64,000 nt of DNA, taken from assembly GCA_031375105.1 (NCBI GenBank), contig JANMHJ010000035.1:1-64000 (forward strand). Reading direction: 5' to 3'. The notes below the pieces were generated by a model that ran no database searches, was not told where the DNA came from, and saw nothing but the letters and a program-made list of their open reading frames with translations. Within the stretch, counting starts at the first letter, position 1, and the number at the start of each line of letters is the position of its first letter. This stretch comes from JANMDU01 sp031375105 (GTDB lineage Bacteria; Pseudomonadota; Gammaproteobacteria; Burkholderiales; Burkholderiaceae_C). Of this stretch, positions 1 to 8,200 are shown piece after piece. Both the position numbers and the translations under genes were made by a program.

Positions 1-2
1 GA

Positions 3-134
3 ACCTTTGAGACGCTGGATTTACTGGAGGACCATCTGGTGGGGTCGCTCAAGACCCTGGAAACGCAACATGAATCGATCAAAAGTATCGCCGGATGGGA
101 TTGGATTATTAATGCTATTTCTAATGGGAATTAG
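3..134 (+). CDS. C-terminal end of an unidentified protein (partial)
   Basis: The frame is open from base 3 to a TAG at 132-134 and gives 43 residues ending in GWDWIINAISNGN. The stretch LDLLEDHLVGSLKTLE looks like a real amphipathic helix, so this is probably the tail of a protein whose body lies before the window. I do not recognise the family. A large palindrome begins seven bases after the stop, a usual position for such elements. A longer frame over the same bases (7-360) runs through the palindrome and has an unlikely composition, so I do not accept it. Confidence 0.45.
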   Translation, partial: TFETLDLLEDHLVGSLKTLETQHESIKSIAGWDWIINAISNGN

Positions 135-140
135 AATTAC

Positions 141-351
141 TCCGCGAATGTCCCCCGGCTGGCGCTTCGCGCGTGCCTCCTCCTTTATTTCGCTGCGTAA
201 GATACCCAAATCACGGCGAATCAAACGCATGGTTTATTTGCTATTCCAAGAATCTTCGCTCGAAAGAATGTATGTTGCCGACCGTGGTTGGGTTATTTCC
301 CGCAGCGAAATAAAGGAGGAGACTTTGATGCCGGCGGGGGACATTCGCGGA
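141..351. repeat. ~210-bp nested palindrome
   Basis: Outer arms are TCCGCGAATGTCCCCCGGC at 141-159 and its near-complement at 330-351, which has two extra bases. Inner arms CCTCCTTTATTTCGCTGCG (178-196) and CGCAGCGAAATAAAGGAGG (301-319) are exact complements. A third pair, ACCCAAATCACGG near 205 and CCGTGGTTGGGT near 283, is imperfect. The whole could fold as one long hairpin in RNA. It fills the space between the partial gene and the convergent Lrp-type gene. I see no transposase. Confidence 0.8.
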
Positions 352-403
352 GGGGGATGACCCAAGCGCGGTCGGCATGCTCAGGTCACAAGAGTGCAGC
401 GGA

Positions 404-988
404 TCAGCGCACCGACAAATGCCCCAACGGCAACTCACGAGAAGCCTTGACTTCGCCCAAAGAAAAGCTCGTATGCAAATCCTTCACGTGCGGCAAGTTG
501 ATCAGCGTCTCCATTGCAAAGCGCGAATAGCTTTCCAGATCAGTAGCCAGAACGGTGATCTCAAATGAGCCTTCGCCGGAGATGTGATGCACGTCCATCA
601 CCTCGGGCAGCTTGACCAGTGCTTCGCGCAGCTCGCGCGTGACAGCGCCGGTGTTCACATCGGCATACAGGCGCACGAAGGCGATCACGCCGAGGCCGAG
701 TTTGTGGCGGTTGAGTTGGGCGTGGTAACCGCTGATATAGCCTTCTTTTTCGAGGCGCTTGACGCGTCGCCAACAGGGCGCGGGCGACAGGCCAATGCGC
801 TCAGATAGCTCGGCGTTGGTCAACCTGCCATCGCGTTGCAATTCATGCAAGATGCGGATGTCGTAGCGATCCAAACCTGAGAGCACCTCCTCGACTTCCG
901 CCGTGCTGGGCGCAGGCTCGGGGGTTTTCAGGCGCAGGGGCTGCTTCTTGGGCAGGGTGGGCGGGGTGATTTTGCGTTTCGTAACCAT
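404..988 (-). CDS. Lrp/AsnC family transcriptional regulator
   Basis: A 194-residue regulator. A helix-turn-helix lies at about residues 42-85 (LDRYDIRILHELQRDGR, then LSERIGLSPAPCWRRVKRLE), followed by an Lrp-type ligand-binding (RAM) domain from about 95 to 180 with the GEGSFEITVLATD region. The N-terminus has a 38-residue Lys/Pro-rich extension longer than in typical Lrp. I start at the ATG at 988 because the upstream frame crosses the AT-rich promoter region. It is divergent from an aminotransferase and azlCD. In Bacillus the Lrp-like AzlB controls azlCD, so control of branched-chain or related amino-acid turnover and export is the likely role (inference). Confidence 0.9.
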   Translation of the reverse strand: MVTKRKITPPTLPKKQPLRLKTPEPAPSTAEVEEVLSGLDRYDIRILHELQRDGRLTNAELSERIGLSPAPCWRRVKRLEKEGYISGYHAQLNRHKLGLGVIAFVRLYADVNTGAVTRELREALVKLPEVMDVHHISGEGSFEITVLATDLESYSRFAMETLINLPHVKDLHTSFSLGEVKASRELPLGHLSVR

Positions 989-1003
989 GACGATAGAAGA
1001 ATA

Positions 1004-1018
1004 ATTATTGCCAATAAT
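1004..1018. promoter_or_regulatory. Palindrome, candidate Lrp/AsnC operator
   Basis: ATTATTG-C-CAATAAT is a perfect 15-bp AT-rich palindrome, the size and character of an Lrp-class site. It lies 16-30 bases before the regulator start and about 70-85 bases before the divergent aminotransferase start, so one protein bound here could influence both promoters. Binding is inferred. Confidence 0.45.
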
Positions 1019-1088
1019 ACGAGAATTGCGCGATAAATAGCAAGAATCATCTGCCTTCACGCAAGTGAAAAAAACGTAAAGTCATGCC

Positions 1089-2252
1089 ATGCGACACCTC
1101 ATTGAAAACCTTGAAGAATCCAAAATCCGTGAAGTAGCCAATGCCGGCCTCGGGCGCGAGGGCGTGTTGCCCTTCTGGTTTGGCGAGAGCGATGAAGTCA
1201 CGCCGCAATTCATTCGGCAAGCGGCCATCGACTCTTTGCAGCGCGGCGAAACGTTTTACTCTCACAATCTGGGCTTGCCTGCGCTGCGCGAGGCGATTGC
1301 GCAATACGCGAGCCATTTGCATGGCGCTGTTTCAAAAGATCGCGTGGCGGTGACGGCAGGCGGCGTGAATGCGCTGATGTTGGCTTGCCAAACCTTGCTT
1401 GATGCAGGCGATGAAGTGGTGGCTGTGACACCCGTGTGGCCAAATCTCACCGCGCAGCCACTCATCATGGGCGCGAAGCTGTGCTGCGTGAGTTTGCAAC
1501 CTGACGCGCATGGCGCGTGGCAGCTCGATATGCAGCGTTTGCTTGATGCGATCACCTCGCAAACCAAAATGCTCGTGCTGAATGCACCCAACAATCCCAC
1601 CGGCTGGACACTTACGCGCTCTGAGCAAGAGACCATCCTCGCGCATTGCCGCAAAACGGGCACATGGATTCTGGCTGATGAGGTGTATGAGCGGCTTTAC
1701 TATGCGGGTGACACGCAAAGCGGCTGCGCCCCGAGTTTCCTAGACATCATCACACCAGAAGACCACGTGATCACCGTGGGCTCGATGAGCAAGAGCTTTC
1801 TCATGACGGGCTGGCGCGTGGGCTGGATGATTTTGCCGCAGGGTGTGAGTGCTCAGGTGGGCAAGCTGTTGGAGTTCAACACCTCATGCAGCCCCGTGTT
1901 TATTCAGCAGGCGGCTGTCACGGCTTTGCAGCGCACAGCGGAGGTCACGCCGCGCATCGTGCAGCATTTGCAAACATGCCGCGATTCGCTCGTGCCATTG
2001 CTGCAAGCATTGCCACAGGTGCGCGTTGCACCAGCCAAGGGCGGCATGTATGCCTTCTTCAAGCTCGATGGCTTTGACGATTCACTGGATACAGCCAAAC
2101 GTCTGGTGATTGAGGCGGGCTTGGGCTTAGCGCCCGGCAATGCCTTTGCGCCCGAGGCGCAGGGCTGGCTGCGCTGGTGTTTTGCTTCCAAAGATGTGGC
2201 GCGGTTGGATGAGGGTGTGCAGCGTTTGCAAACATGGCTTGCGCGTCAATGA
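1089..2252 (+). CDS. PLP-dependent aminotransferase, class I/II
   Basis: A 387-residue fold-type I aminotransferase. Visible motifs are NAPNNPTGW (N167), ADEVYERLYY (D197, pairs with the PLP nitrogen), and GSMSKSFLMTGWRVGWM with the probable Schiff-base lysine K235. It transfers an amino group between an amino acid and a 2-oxo acid; the substrate cannot be read from sequence. Divergence from an Lrp-type regulator and the downstream azlCD exporter suggest an amino acid whose excess is transaminated or exported. A family A repeat begins just after the stop. Confidence 0.9.
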   Translation: MRHLIENLEESKIREVANAGLGREGVLPFWFGESDEVTPQFIRQAAIDSLQRGETFYSHNLGLPALREAIAQYASHLHGAVSKDRVAVTAGGVNALMLACQTLLDAGDEVVAVTPVWPNLTAQPLIMGAKLCCVSLQPDAHGAWQLDMQRLLDAITSQTKMLVLNAPNNPTGWTLTRSEQETILAHCRKTGTWILADEVYERLYYAGDTQSGCAPSFLDIITPEDHVITVGSMSKSFLMTGWRVGWMILPQGVSAQVGKLLEFNTSCSPVFIQQAAVTALQRTAEVTPRIVQHLQTCRDSLVPLLQALPQVRVAPAKGGMYAFFKLDGFDDSLDTAKRLVIEAGLGLAPGNAFAPEAQGWLRWCFASKDVARLDEGVQRLQTWLARQ

Positions 2253-2257
2253 TGTAT

Positions 2258-2301
2258 TTGCTATTAAAAGATGAGCACTCTGCGCATATTCCACGTCGGC
2301 T
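2258..2301 (-). repeat. Family A repeat, reverse orientation
   Basis: Reads TTTGCTATTAAAAGATGAGC followed by ACTCTGCGCATATTCCACGT. Its TGCTATTAAAAGATGAGCAC part is the exact complement of the copy before uppS (46994-47035). It lies five bases after the aminotransferase stop. Confidence 0.8.
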
Positions 2302-2370
2302 AACTGACTAAAATGCTTGAAGAAACGATAACCCCAATCTTGCTTATTTTTGTGCCGTTTTATGCCGGTA

Positions 2371-2413
2371 GCCGTTATAAAATCTGCGTGCAATGCTATT
2401 GAATTGATAGTAA
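2371..2413 (+). repeat. Family A repeat abutting the azlC start codon
   Basis: Forward copy: GCCGTTATAAAATCTGCG, then GCTATTGAATTGATAGTAA. The last base is directly followed by the azlC ATG at 2414, leaving no recognisable Shine-Dalgarno sequence. Confidence 0.85.
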
Positions 2414-3148
2414 ATGAAATTCCTTGCTGCTAACTCCCATGCCGCCTTCATGGATGGCGTGCGCGACTCGCTGATCATGGTGCCCTCGTATTTGCCTTTT
2501 GCCTTGGTCTGCGGTGTGGCAGCAGTGAATGCGGGGCTCTCGCTGCCTGCGGCGCTGGCTTTACCGGGGCTGGTGTATGGCGGCAGTTCGCAGGCTGTGC
2601 TCACGCAGTTTTTGCAAAGCGCCTCGTCGCTGTGGGTGGCGGTGCTCTCGGGGTTGGTGGTGAATCTGCGCATGGCGGTTTACAGCGCTGCGATGGCGCC
2701 GCTGGTGCGCCACCTGAGCATACCGCGCCGATTGTTGGCTGCTGCTTTTCTCGTGGACAACGCCTTTGCCTTCACTCAGCAACGCCATCTTGACAAGCCT
2801 GAAGAGAGTAAGGATGTTTTGCTGGCTTACTACGCTGGGTTGACCTGTGTCATCTGGCCTTCATGGACCACGTTTTGTGTGCTCGGCTCGTTGATGGGAA
2901 GTGTGATTCCTAACAGTTGGCAGCTTGATTTTGCGATTCCGTTGGCTTTCATCGCCACGCTGGCCACGTCGGTGCGCAGCATGCCTTTGTTGGCGGCGGC
3001 AGTAGCAGGCGGCGTGGCCAGCGTGGTTCTTTTTGCGCTGCCTTTGAAATTAGGTTTGATTGCCGCTTGTTTGCTCGGCTTGCTCGCAGGCTTGATCGTG
3101 GAGCGTCTCATGCCCGCAAAAGCGCTACAAAAGAAGGAGGCTGCATGA
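2414..3148 (+). CDS. azlC: AzlC family amino-acid exporter, large subunit
   Basis: A 244-residue inner-membrane protein with several hydrophobic segments and the AzlC signature around MVPSYLPFALVCG and GLVYGGSSQAVLTQFLQ. AzlC works with AzlD to export branched-chain amino acids and analogues. Its stop overlaps the azlD start (ATGA), so the two are translationally coupled. The start codon is contiguous with a family A repeat and has no visible ribosome-binding site. The substrate is inferred from the family. Confidence 0.9.
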   Translation: MKFLAANSHAAFMDGVRDSLIMVPSYLPFALVCGVAAVNAGLSLPAALALPGLVYGGSSQAVLTQFLQSASSLWVAVLSGLVVNLRMAVYSAAMAPLVRHLSIPRRLLAAAFLVDNAFAFTQQRHLDKPEESKDVLLAYYAGLTCVIWPSWTTFCVLGSLMGSVIPNSWQLDFAIPLAFIATLATSVRSMPLLAAAVAGGVASVVLFALPLKLGLIAACLLGLLAGLIVERLMPAKALQKKEAA

Positions 3149-3492
3149 GCAATTTGAGCGTCTGGGAGAGCTGGGCGGTCGTGCTGGCTTTGGGGCTGGG
3201 CACGTTTTTGATTCGCTATTCCTTCATTGGCCTGTTTGCCAACCGAGACATGCCGCCTTGGCTTTCGCATGGCCTCAAACTCATCGTGCCCGCCATTTTT
3301 TCGGCGATTGTGGCCAGCGGCGTGGCTATTACCGCAGGGCAATTTGGCGGCTGGGCGCTGTGGCCGCGTTATGGTGCAGCCATCGTTGCGATTCTGATGG
3401 CGTTGCGCTTCAAGGGCAATATTTTGATCACCGTGATCAGCGGCATGGCGGCGCTGCATGGGTTTTTGGCTTTGCAGCGCATTTTGGGCTGA
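3145..3492 (+). CDS. azlD: AzlD family amino-acid exporter, small subunit
   Basis: A 115-residue hydrophobic protein with about four membrane segments (VVLALGLGTFLIRYSFIGLF, then IVPAIFSAIVASGVAI). It starts at 3145, overlapping the azlC stop by four bases. The size and pairing with AzlC match the small subunit of the exporter. An alternative start at 3067 lies deep inside azlC and adds a charged, non-membrane leader, so I reject it. Confidence 0.88.
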   Translation: MSNLSVWESWAVVLALGLGTFLIRYSFIGLFANRDMPPWLSHGLKLIVPAIFSAIVASGVAITAGQFGGWALWPRYGAAIVAILMALRFKGNILITVISGMAALHGFLALQRILG

Positions 3493-3581
3493 TTGGGATC
3501 AGCTATCGGCGGCTTCAATAGAAGCAATCGCCAAAAGCTTGGCAGGCTCATAGTTTAGTTTTATGATAGACGCATCGGCGA

Positions 3582-3610
3582 TTGAGATTTTGCATCAAGT
3601 GCCCTATAGT
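3582..3610 (+). promoter_or_regulatory. Sigma-70-like promoter for ahpC
   Basis: TTGAGA (3582-3587) and TATAGT (3605-3610) are separated by exactly 17 bases. Initiation near 3617 would give a leader of about 70 bases before ahpC. Confidence 0.6.
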
Positions 3611-3689
3611 ACCCTCAGCAAAGTCTCACTCAACGACAGGGGTATCCCCTGCCATCGACAATCTCATTCTTTCAACTAGGAGCTCACTC

Positions 3690-4253
3690 ATGTCTCTCAT
3701 CAACACGCCCGTCGCGCCCTTCAAAACCACCGCTTTCCACAACGGCAAATGGCTCGAAGTCACCGAAAAATCATTCACCGGCAAATGGTCTGTGCTGATT
3801 TTCATGCCAGCCGCGTTCACGTTTAACTGCCCCACCGAGATCGAAGACGCAGCTGACAACTATGCTGAGTTCCAGAAAATGGGCGCAGAGGTCTACATCA
3901 TCACCACCGACACGCATTTCTCGCACAAAGTGTGGCACGAGACTTCGCCTGCCGTGGGCAAAGCCAAATTCCCACTCGTGGGCGACCCAACGCACCAACT
4001 CACCCGCGCTTTCGGTGTGCACATCGAAGAAGAAGGCCTGGCACTGCGCGGCACCTTCATCATTGATCCATCTGGCATGATCAAAACGATGGAAGTGCAT
4101 TCCAACGAAATCGCTCGCGATGTGAAAGAAACCGTACGCAAGCTCAAGGCCGCGCAATACACCGCTGCTCACCCCGGCGAAGTCTGCCCAGCCAAGTGGA
4201 ACGACGGCGCTAAGACGCTCAAGCCATCGCTGGAGTTGGTTGGCAAGATCTGA
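3690..4253 (+). CDS. ahpC: Alkyl hydroperoxide reductase subunit C (2-Cys peroxiredoxin)
   Basis: A 187-residue AhpC-type peroxiredoxin that reduces H2O2, organic peroxides and peroxynitrite in the cytoplasm. The peroxidatic cysteine is C47 in FTFNCPTEIED and the resolving cysteine is C166 in HPGEVCPAKW; both are at the usual positions. The start at 3690 follows the ribosome-binding site AACTAGGAG. AhpF, its electron donor, follows 184 bases downstream on the same strand. A good sigma-70-type promoter precedes it. I found no convincing OxyR half-sites. Confidence 0.97.
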   Translation: MSLINTPVAPFKTTAFHNGKWLEVTEKSFTGKWSVLIFMPAAFTFNCPTEIEDAADNYAEFQKMGAEVYIITTDTHFSHKVWHETSPAVGKAKFPLVGDPTHQLTRAFGVHIEEEGLALRGTFIIDPSGMIKTMEVHSNEIARDVKETVRKLKAAQYTAAHPGEVCPAKWNDGAKTLKPSLELVGKI

Positions 4254-4273
4254 TTCTTAAAAATCAGATTCAC

Positions 4274-4360
4274 AACCAGACCACCGATCTTTGTGTTCCT
4301 TTCATCTCAGCTTCGCGGCAGAGATAAAAGAGGGCTGTAGGCTGCGGAGTCTGGTTTTTT
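4274..4360 (+). terminator. Possible terminator after ahpC
   Basis: AACCAGAC (4274-4281) pairs with GTCTGGTT (4349-4356), which runs into six T's. The 67-base interior contains a smaller hairpin around ATCTC...GAGAT. The long loop makes an intrinsic terminator uncertain; it may only partly reduce read-through into ahpF. Confidence 0.35.
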
Positions 4361-4390
4361 AACGCCTTTTTGTATCGTTTTCAGTGGATA

Positions 4391-4426
4391 GCCGGCATGG
4401 AATATGCGCGGAGTGCTATTATTTTA
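4391..4426 (+). repeat. Family A repeat before ahpF
   Basis: GCCGGCATGGAATATGCG then CGGAGTGCTATTATTTTA. It nearly matches the copy inside the rRNA methyltransferase gene at 58379 (one difference over 25 bases). The ahpF ribosome-binding site TAGGAG follows at its right edge. Confidence 0.8.
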
Positions 4427-4437
4427 GGAGTTTTTCC

Positions 4438-6066
4438 ATGTTAGACCAAGACCTTCAAGACCAGCTCGCCTCTTACCTTGAGCGCGTGAAAGAGCCGTTT
4501 GAACTCGTGGCAACACTGGGCGACGACGAAGGATCGCGCGAGATGCGCGAGTTGCTAGAAACCGTTGTCAAACTCACAGACAAAATCACGTTACGCACCG
4601 ATGGGCAAGATGCGCGCACGCCATCGTTTGCCTTACAGCGCCTTGCCTCATCTGGCGGTGCGCCAATGAAGCTGCGCTTCGCAGCCATCCCGCTCGGCCA
4701 TGAATTCACCTCACTCGTGCTCGCACTGTTGTGGACGGGCGGCCATCCGCCAAAAGTCGAGGCCGACACACTTGCTCAAATCAAAGCGCTGCAATTTGAT
4801 GCGCCTCAAAAATTCGATGTGTTCATGAGCCTCTCATGCCACAACTGCCCCGATGTCGTGCAAGCGCTCTCGCTCATGGCGATCAACAATCCCGCGTTTG
4901 ACGTGACAATTGTGGATGGTGGCTTGAATCAAAAAGAAGTAGAAGACAAGGGCATCATGGCCGTGCCAGCGGTGCATCTGAATGGCGCGATGTTTCACTC
5001 TGGCCGCGCCTCGCTCGATGAGCTGGTGGCCAAGCTCGATAGCGGCGCAGCCAAGCGAGAAGCCGCGAAGCTCTCCACCCGCGCGCCTTATGAAGTGCTC
5101 ATCTTGGGCGGCGGGCCTGCGGGCGCGGCTGCTGCCATTTATGCTGCTCGCAAAGGCATCCGCACTGGCCTCTTGGCCGAGCGCTTTGGTGGCCAAGTCA
5201 ACGACACCATGGGCATTGAAAACTACATTGGGATCGTCGAGACCGATGGCCCGAAATACGCCGCTGCACTGGAGCAGCATGTGAAAACCTACGATGTCGA
5301 TTTCATGAACGGCCACCGCGCAGCCAGCGTGATTCCCGCAAGTGAAGAGGGCGGCTACATCACGCTCAAAACCGATGCAGGCGGCACGCTGCAAACCCGC
5401 AGCCTCATCATCGCTACAGGCGCACGCTGGAGAAACATCAATGTGCCCGGCGAGCAAGAATACAAAAACAAAGGCGTGGCCTATTGCCCGCATTGCGATG
5501 GCCCGCTTTTCAAAGGCAAAGATGTGGCTGTGATTGGCGGTGGCAATTCGGGTGTGGAGGCAGCGATTGATTTGGCGGGGCTGGTGCGCCACGTTACCGT
5601 GTTTGAATTCATGCCCGAGATGAAGGCGGACGCGGTTTTGGTACGCAAACTCAAAAGCCTGAAAAACGTGACGATCCACGAAAATGCGCAAACGCTGGAA
5701 ATCACGGGCGAGCAGTCAGAGGCGGGTGGCCGCGTGAACGGCTTGAAATACAAAGACCGCGCGACCAATGCAGAGCACACCGTGCCGCTAGAAGGCGTGT
5801 TCATCCAAATCGGCCTCGTGCCCAACACCGAATTTTTAGGCACGACGATTGAGCGCACCAAATTTGGCGAGATCATGATCGATGCGAAGAATCACACCAA
5901 TGTGCCAGGCATCTTCGGCGCAGGCGATTGCACCACCGTGCCTTACAAGCAAATCGTGATTGCAGCCAGCGAAGGTGCGAAAGCGGCGCTCAGCGCATTT
6001 GATCATTTGATCCGCACGCCTTCTCCTGCGATGCAAGATGCACCGCGCGAGCTGGCTGTGGCTTGA
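4438..6066 (+). CDS. ahpF: Alkyl hydroperoxide reductase subunit F
   Basis: A 542-residue flavoprotein disulfide reductase that passes electrons from NADH to AhpC. An N-terminal tandem thioredoxin-like domain carries the CHNC pair C134/C137. A thioredoxin-reductase-like part has the FAD motif GGGPAGAAAAIYAARKG (from about 224), the redox pair C350/C353 in YCPHCDGP, the NAD motif IGGGNSGVEAA, and GIFGAGDCTT near the C-terminus. It is about 20 residues longer than E. coli AhpF. The ATG at 4438 follows TAGGAG; an upstream ATG at 4384 would be read through the repeat and is unlikely. Confidence 0.97.
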   Translation: MLDQDLQDQLASYLERVKEPFELVATLGDDEGSREMRELLETVVKLTDKITLRTDGQDARTPSFALQRLASSGGAPMKLRFAAIPLGHEFTSLVLALLWTGGHPPKVEADTLAQIKALQFDAPQKFDVFMSLSCHNCPDVVQALSLMAINNPAFDVTIVDGGLNQKEVEDKGIMAVPAVHLNGAMFHSGRASLDELVAKLDSGAAKREAAKLSTRAPYEVLILGGGPAGAAAAIYAARKGIRTGLLAERFGGQVNDTMGIENYIGIVETDGPKYAAALEQHVKTYDVDFMNGHRAASVIPASEEGGYITLKTDAGGTLQTRSLIIATGARWRNINVPGEQEYKNKGVAYCPHCDGPLFKGKDVAVIGGGNSGVEAAIDLAGLVRHVTVFEFMPEMKADAVLVRKLKSLKNVTIHENAQTLEITGEQSEAGGRVNGLKYKDRATNAEHTVPLEGVFIQIGLVPNTEFLGTTIERTKFGEIMIDAKNHTNVPGIFGAGDCTTVPYKQIVIAASEGAKAALSAFDHLIRTPSPAMQDAPRELAVA

Positions 6067-6076
6067 GATCAAAAGC

Positions 6077-6097
6077 GCTATTGCTCGGCGCAATAGC
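6077..6097 (+). terminator. Stem-loop after ahpF
   Basis: GCTATTGC (6077-6084) and GCAATAGC (6090-6097) form a perfect 8-bp stem with a five-base loop, ten bases after the ahpF stop. There is no T-tract, so it may stabilise the mRNA 3' end rather than terminate. Confidence 0.4.
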
Positions 6098-6141
6098 TGT
6101 TGTGGCGAGGGCTTGGCCAGCGTGCGATTACAGTCGGCAGC

Positions 6142-6992
6142 ATGAATCAAAAGCTCATTGATCTGCTGCGGCTTCCTAAGATTGATGCGCATTGCCATGT
6201 GCTTGATCCGGCTCGATTTGCATATTCGCCCGATGTGGCATATCGGCCTACGGGCAGGAAATGGGCAATGCTGCCGCGTTTTGCGCCGTGATGGATGTGC
6301 ATGGTGTGGAGCATGCTTTGCTCGTGGGACCCAATTCTGGCTATGGGCTAGACAATCGCTGTTTGCTGGATGCGATTGCCAATGACGCGGGGCGTTTCAA
6401 GGGGATTGCCGTGGTGCCCAATGATTGCAGTGATGAAGCGCTGCTTGCGCTTGCGCAGCAGGGCATCTTCGGCGCGGCTTTCAATCCTTCGCTGCATGGC
6501 GCGGCGTATTACGCGGATATAGCGCCTTTGCTCAAGCGCCTTGCCAAGCGCGGCATGCGGGCGCAGTTTCAGGTGCAAGATGAGCAGCTGCTGGAGCTGC
6601 TGCCCATGATTGAGTAAAGTGTCGTGCGCGTGAAGATAGATCATTGTGGTCGCCCAAATATGAAGGAAGGCATCCAGCAAAAAGGCTTCCAAGCTTTGCT
6701 GGCGCTCGGGCGTGTGGGGCAGGCCGTGGTTAAGCTGTCTGGCTTTGCAAAATTCTCACGCGAAGGCCTTCCATTTGAAGATACGCGGCACGTGGTGCAG
6801 GCCTTAGTTGAGAATTTCAGCTTACAGCACTGTATTTGGGCATCAGGCTGGCCGTATCTCAAAGCACCCTATCGGCTAGACTACACGCCGATGTTGGCGC
6901 TTTATGCCGATCTGTTTAGCCTCGCTGAATGCAAACAGATCATGTGGCATTCGCCCAAGCAACTTTTCGATTTTAAAGAATCCTCACTATGA
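6142..6992 (+). pseudogene. Amidohydrolase 2 family protein, frameshifted and with an internal stop
   Basis: The reading matches a TIM-barrel amidohydrolase of the 2-pyrone-4,6-dicarboxylate lactonase type. It begins LPKIDAHCHVLDP with the metal-binding DxH-x-H, then VMDVHGVEHALLVGPNSGYG, then VRVKIDHCGRPN, and ends with the ILWASGWPY-like IWASGWPYLKAPYRLDYTP. Two lesions break it: loss of about one base near 6251, where the frame should read RPTGQEMG, and an in-frame TAA at 6615-6617, most simply a CAA changed to TAA. Its last codons overlap the aroE start (ATGA), showing it was once an intact partner in that operon. A sequencing error could explain one lesion but hardly both. Confidence 0.8.
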
Positions 6993-7819
6993 CTGACCGC
7001 TACGCCGTGATCGGCAACCCGATTGTTCAATCAAAATCGCCCATCATCCATGCGATGTTTGCTGCTGCCACGCATCAGCAGATGGAATACACCAAGATAG
7101 AAGGCCATATTGGCGGGTTTGCAGCGCAGCTTGACGCGCTTCGCTTGGGTGGCATGCGCGGTATGAATGTGACCGCGCCTTTCAAATTGGAGGCTTTTGC
7201 GTATGCCACGCATTTATCGGAGTCGGCGCGACTGGCGGGTGCTGTGAATGCGCTCAAATTCCAGGGCGATGAAGTGCATGCGCAGAATTTCGACGGCATC
7301 GGCTTAGTGCAAGATATTGAGCACAACCATCGCTGTGTGATGAAGGGCAAGCGCGTCTTGCTGCTTGGCGCTGGAGGTGCAGTACGCGGGGCATTGCTGC
7401 CTTTTGCGCAGACGCAGCCCGCCTTGTTGGTGGTGGCCAATCGCACGCTGGCCAAAGCTGAGGAGCTGTTAGCGATGTTGCGTCAGCAATCGCCAGTGAA
7501 TGCGCTGGCTTGCAGTTATGAAGATATGAGGGGGCAATTCGATGTGATCGTCAACGGCACATCAGCCAGCATGTTTGAGCAAGCGCCTGCAATTGCGTAT
7601 GGCGCGTTTGCGAACGGCTGCCTAGCCTATGAAATGGCCTACGGTAAGGGCGCAACGCCATTTCTGAAATTGGCCAAGCAGGCCGGTGCCGAGCGCGTGG
7701 TCGATGGCGTGGGCATGTTGGTTGAGCAGGCCGCCTTGGCATTTGAATGGTGGCGCGGCGTGCGGCCGCAGACACAGGCCGCCATTCGTGAGCTGACTGT
7801 CCCGATTCGGTTTGACTGA
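6989..7819 (+). CDS. aroE: Shikimate dehydrogenase (AroE family)
   Basis: A 276-residue NADP-dependent dehydrogenase of the AroE family. The substrate-binding lysine K66 (NVTAPFKLEA) and aspartate D102 (NFDGIGLVQDI) are at the standard positions. A nucleotide-binding loop GAGGAVRG and the VNGTSASM motif are present. AroE reduces 3-dehydroshikimate to shikimate. The overlap with an amidohydrolase suggests it could instead be a catabolic shikimate/quinate-type paralogue; sequence alone does not decide. The ATG at 6989 overlaps the upstream stop. Confidence 0.88.
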   Translation: MTDRYAVIGNPIVQSKSPIIHAMFAAATHQQMEYTKIEGHIGGFAAQLDALRLGGMRGMNVTAPFKLEAFAYATHLSESARLAGAVNALKFQGDEVHAQNFDGIGLVQDIEHNHRCVMKGKRVLLLGAGGAVRGALLPFAQTQPALLVVANRTLAKAEELLAMLRQQSPVNALACSYEDMRGQFDVIVNGTSASMFEQAPAIAYGAFANGCLAYEMAYGKGATPFLKLAKQAGAERVVDGVGMLVEQAALAFEWWRGVRPQTQAAIRELTVPIRFD

Positions 7820-7838
7820 TAACCGGGCGATCAGGAAA

Positions 7839-8195
7839 TCAGAGCTTGATCTTGCCCGTCAAAATATCTTTGTACATCACCCAATCGCCCATGTAGCTGT
7901 AGAGCGGGCGCTGGAAGCTCGCGGGCTGGTTGTGTTCAAAACCAAAATGACCCAGCCAAGCGAAGCCATAGCCGCACAACAGGCCAGCCAGTACCCACAA
8001 AAAATTGCCCGAGATGAGCAGCATCAAGAAGCAACCCGCGCCCAGCGAACATCCCACAAAATGCAGGCGGCGGCAGGTGCGGTTGTTGTGCTCGGTCAAG
8101 TAAAGCGGATAAAACTCCGCAAAACTCTTCACGGCCTTCAAATCAAGCGAGCGCGCTATGGTGGTGTCGATCGTGCTGTGGAAACTGGTTGTCAT
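7839..8195 (-). CDS. DUF962 / Mpo1-like membrane protein
   Basis: About 118 residues with the DUF962 pattern: FAEFYPLYLTEHNNRTCRRL, two membrane segments (FVGCSLGAGCFLMLLISGNF and a following one), then WLGHFGFEHNQPASFQRP and YSYMGDWVMYKDIL. The His-rich motifs are those of the yeast Mpo1 family, linked to 2-hydroxy fatty acid oxidation; the role in bacteria is not settled. I start at the ATG at 8195; a GTG at 8204 would overlap the upstream stop. It shares an operon with the SRPBCC gene. Confidence 0.8.
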   Translation of the reverse strand: MTTSFHSTIDTTIARSLDLKAVKSFAEFYPLYLTEHNNRTCRRLHFVGCSLGAGCFLMLLISGNFLWVLAGLLCGYGFAWLGHFGFEHNQPASFQRPLYSYMGDWVMYKDILTGKIKL

Positions 8196-8200
8196 GAGGC

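Noticed and set aside
3493..3689. OxyR binding site upstream of ahpC
   Set aside because: ATAG and CTAT half-sites occur but not at the spacing of the OxyR consensus.
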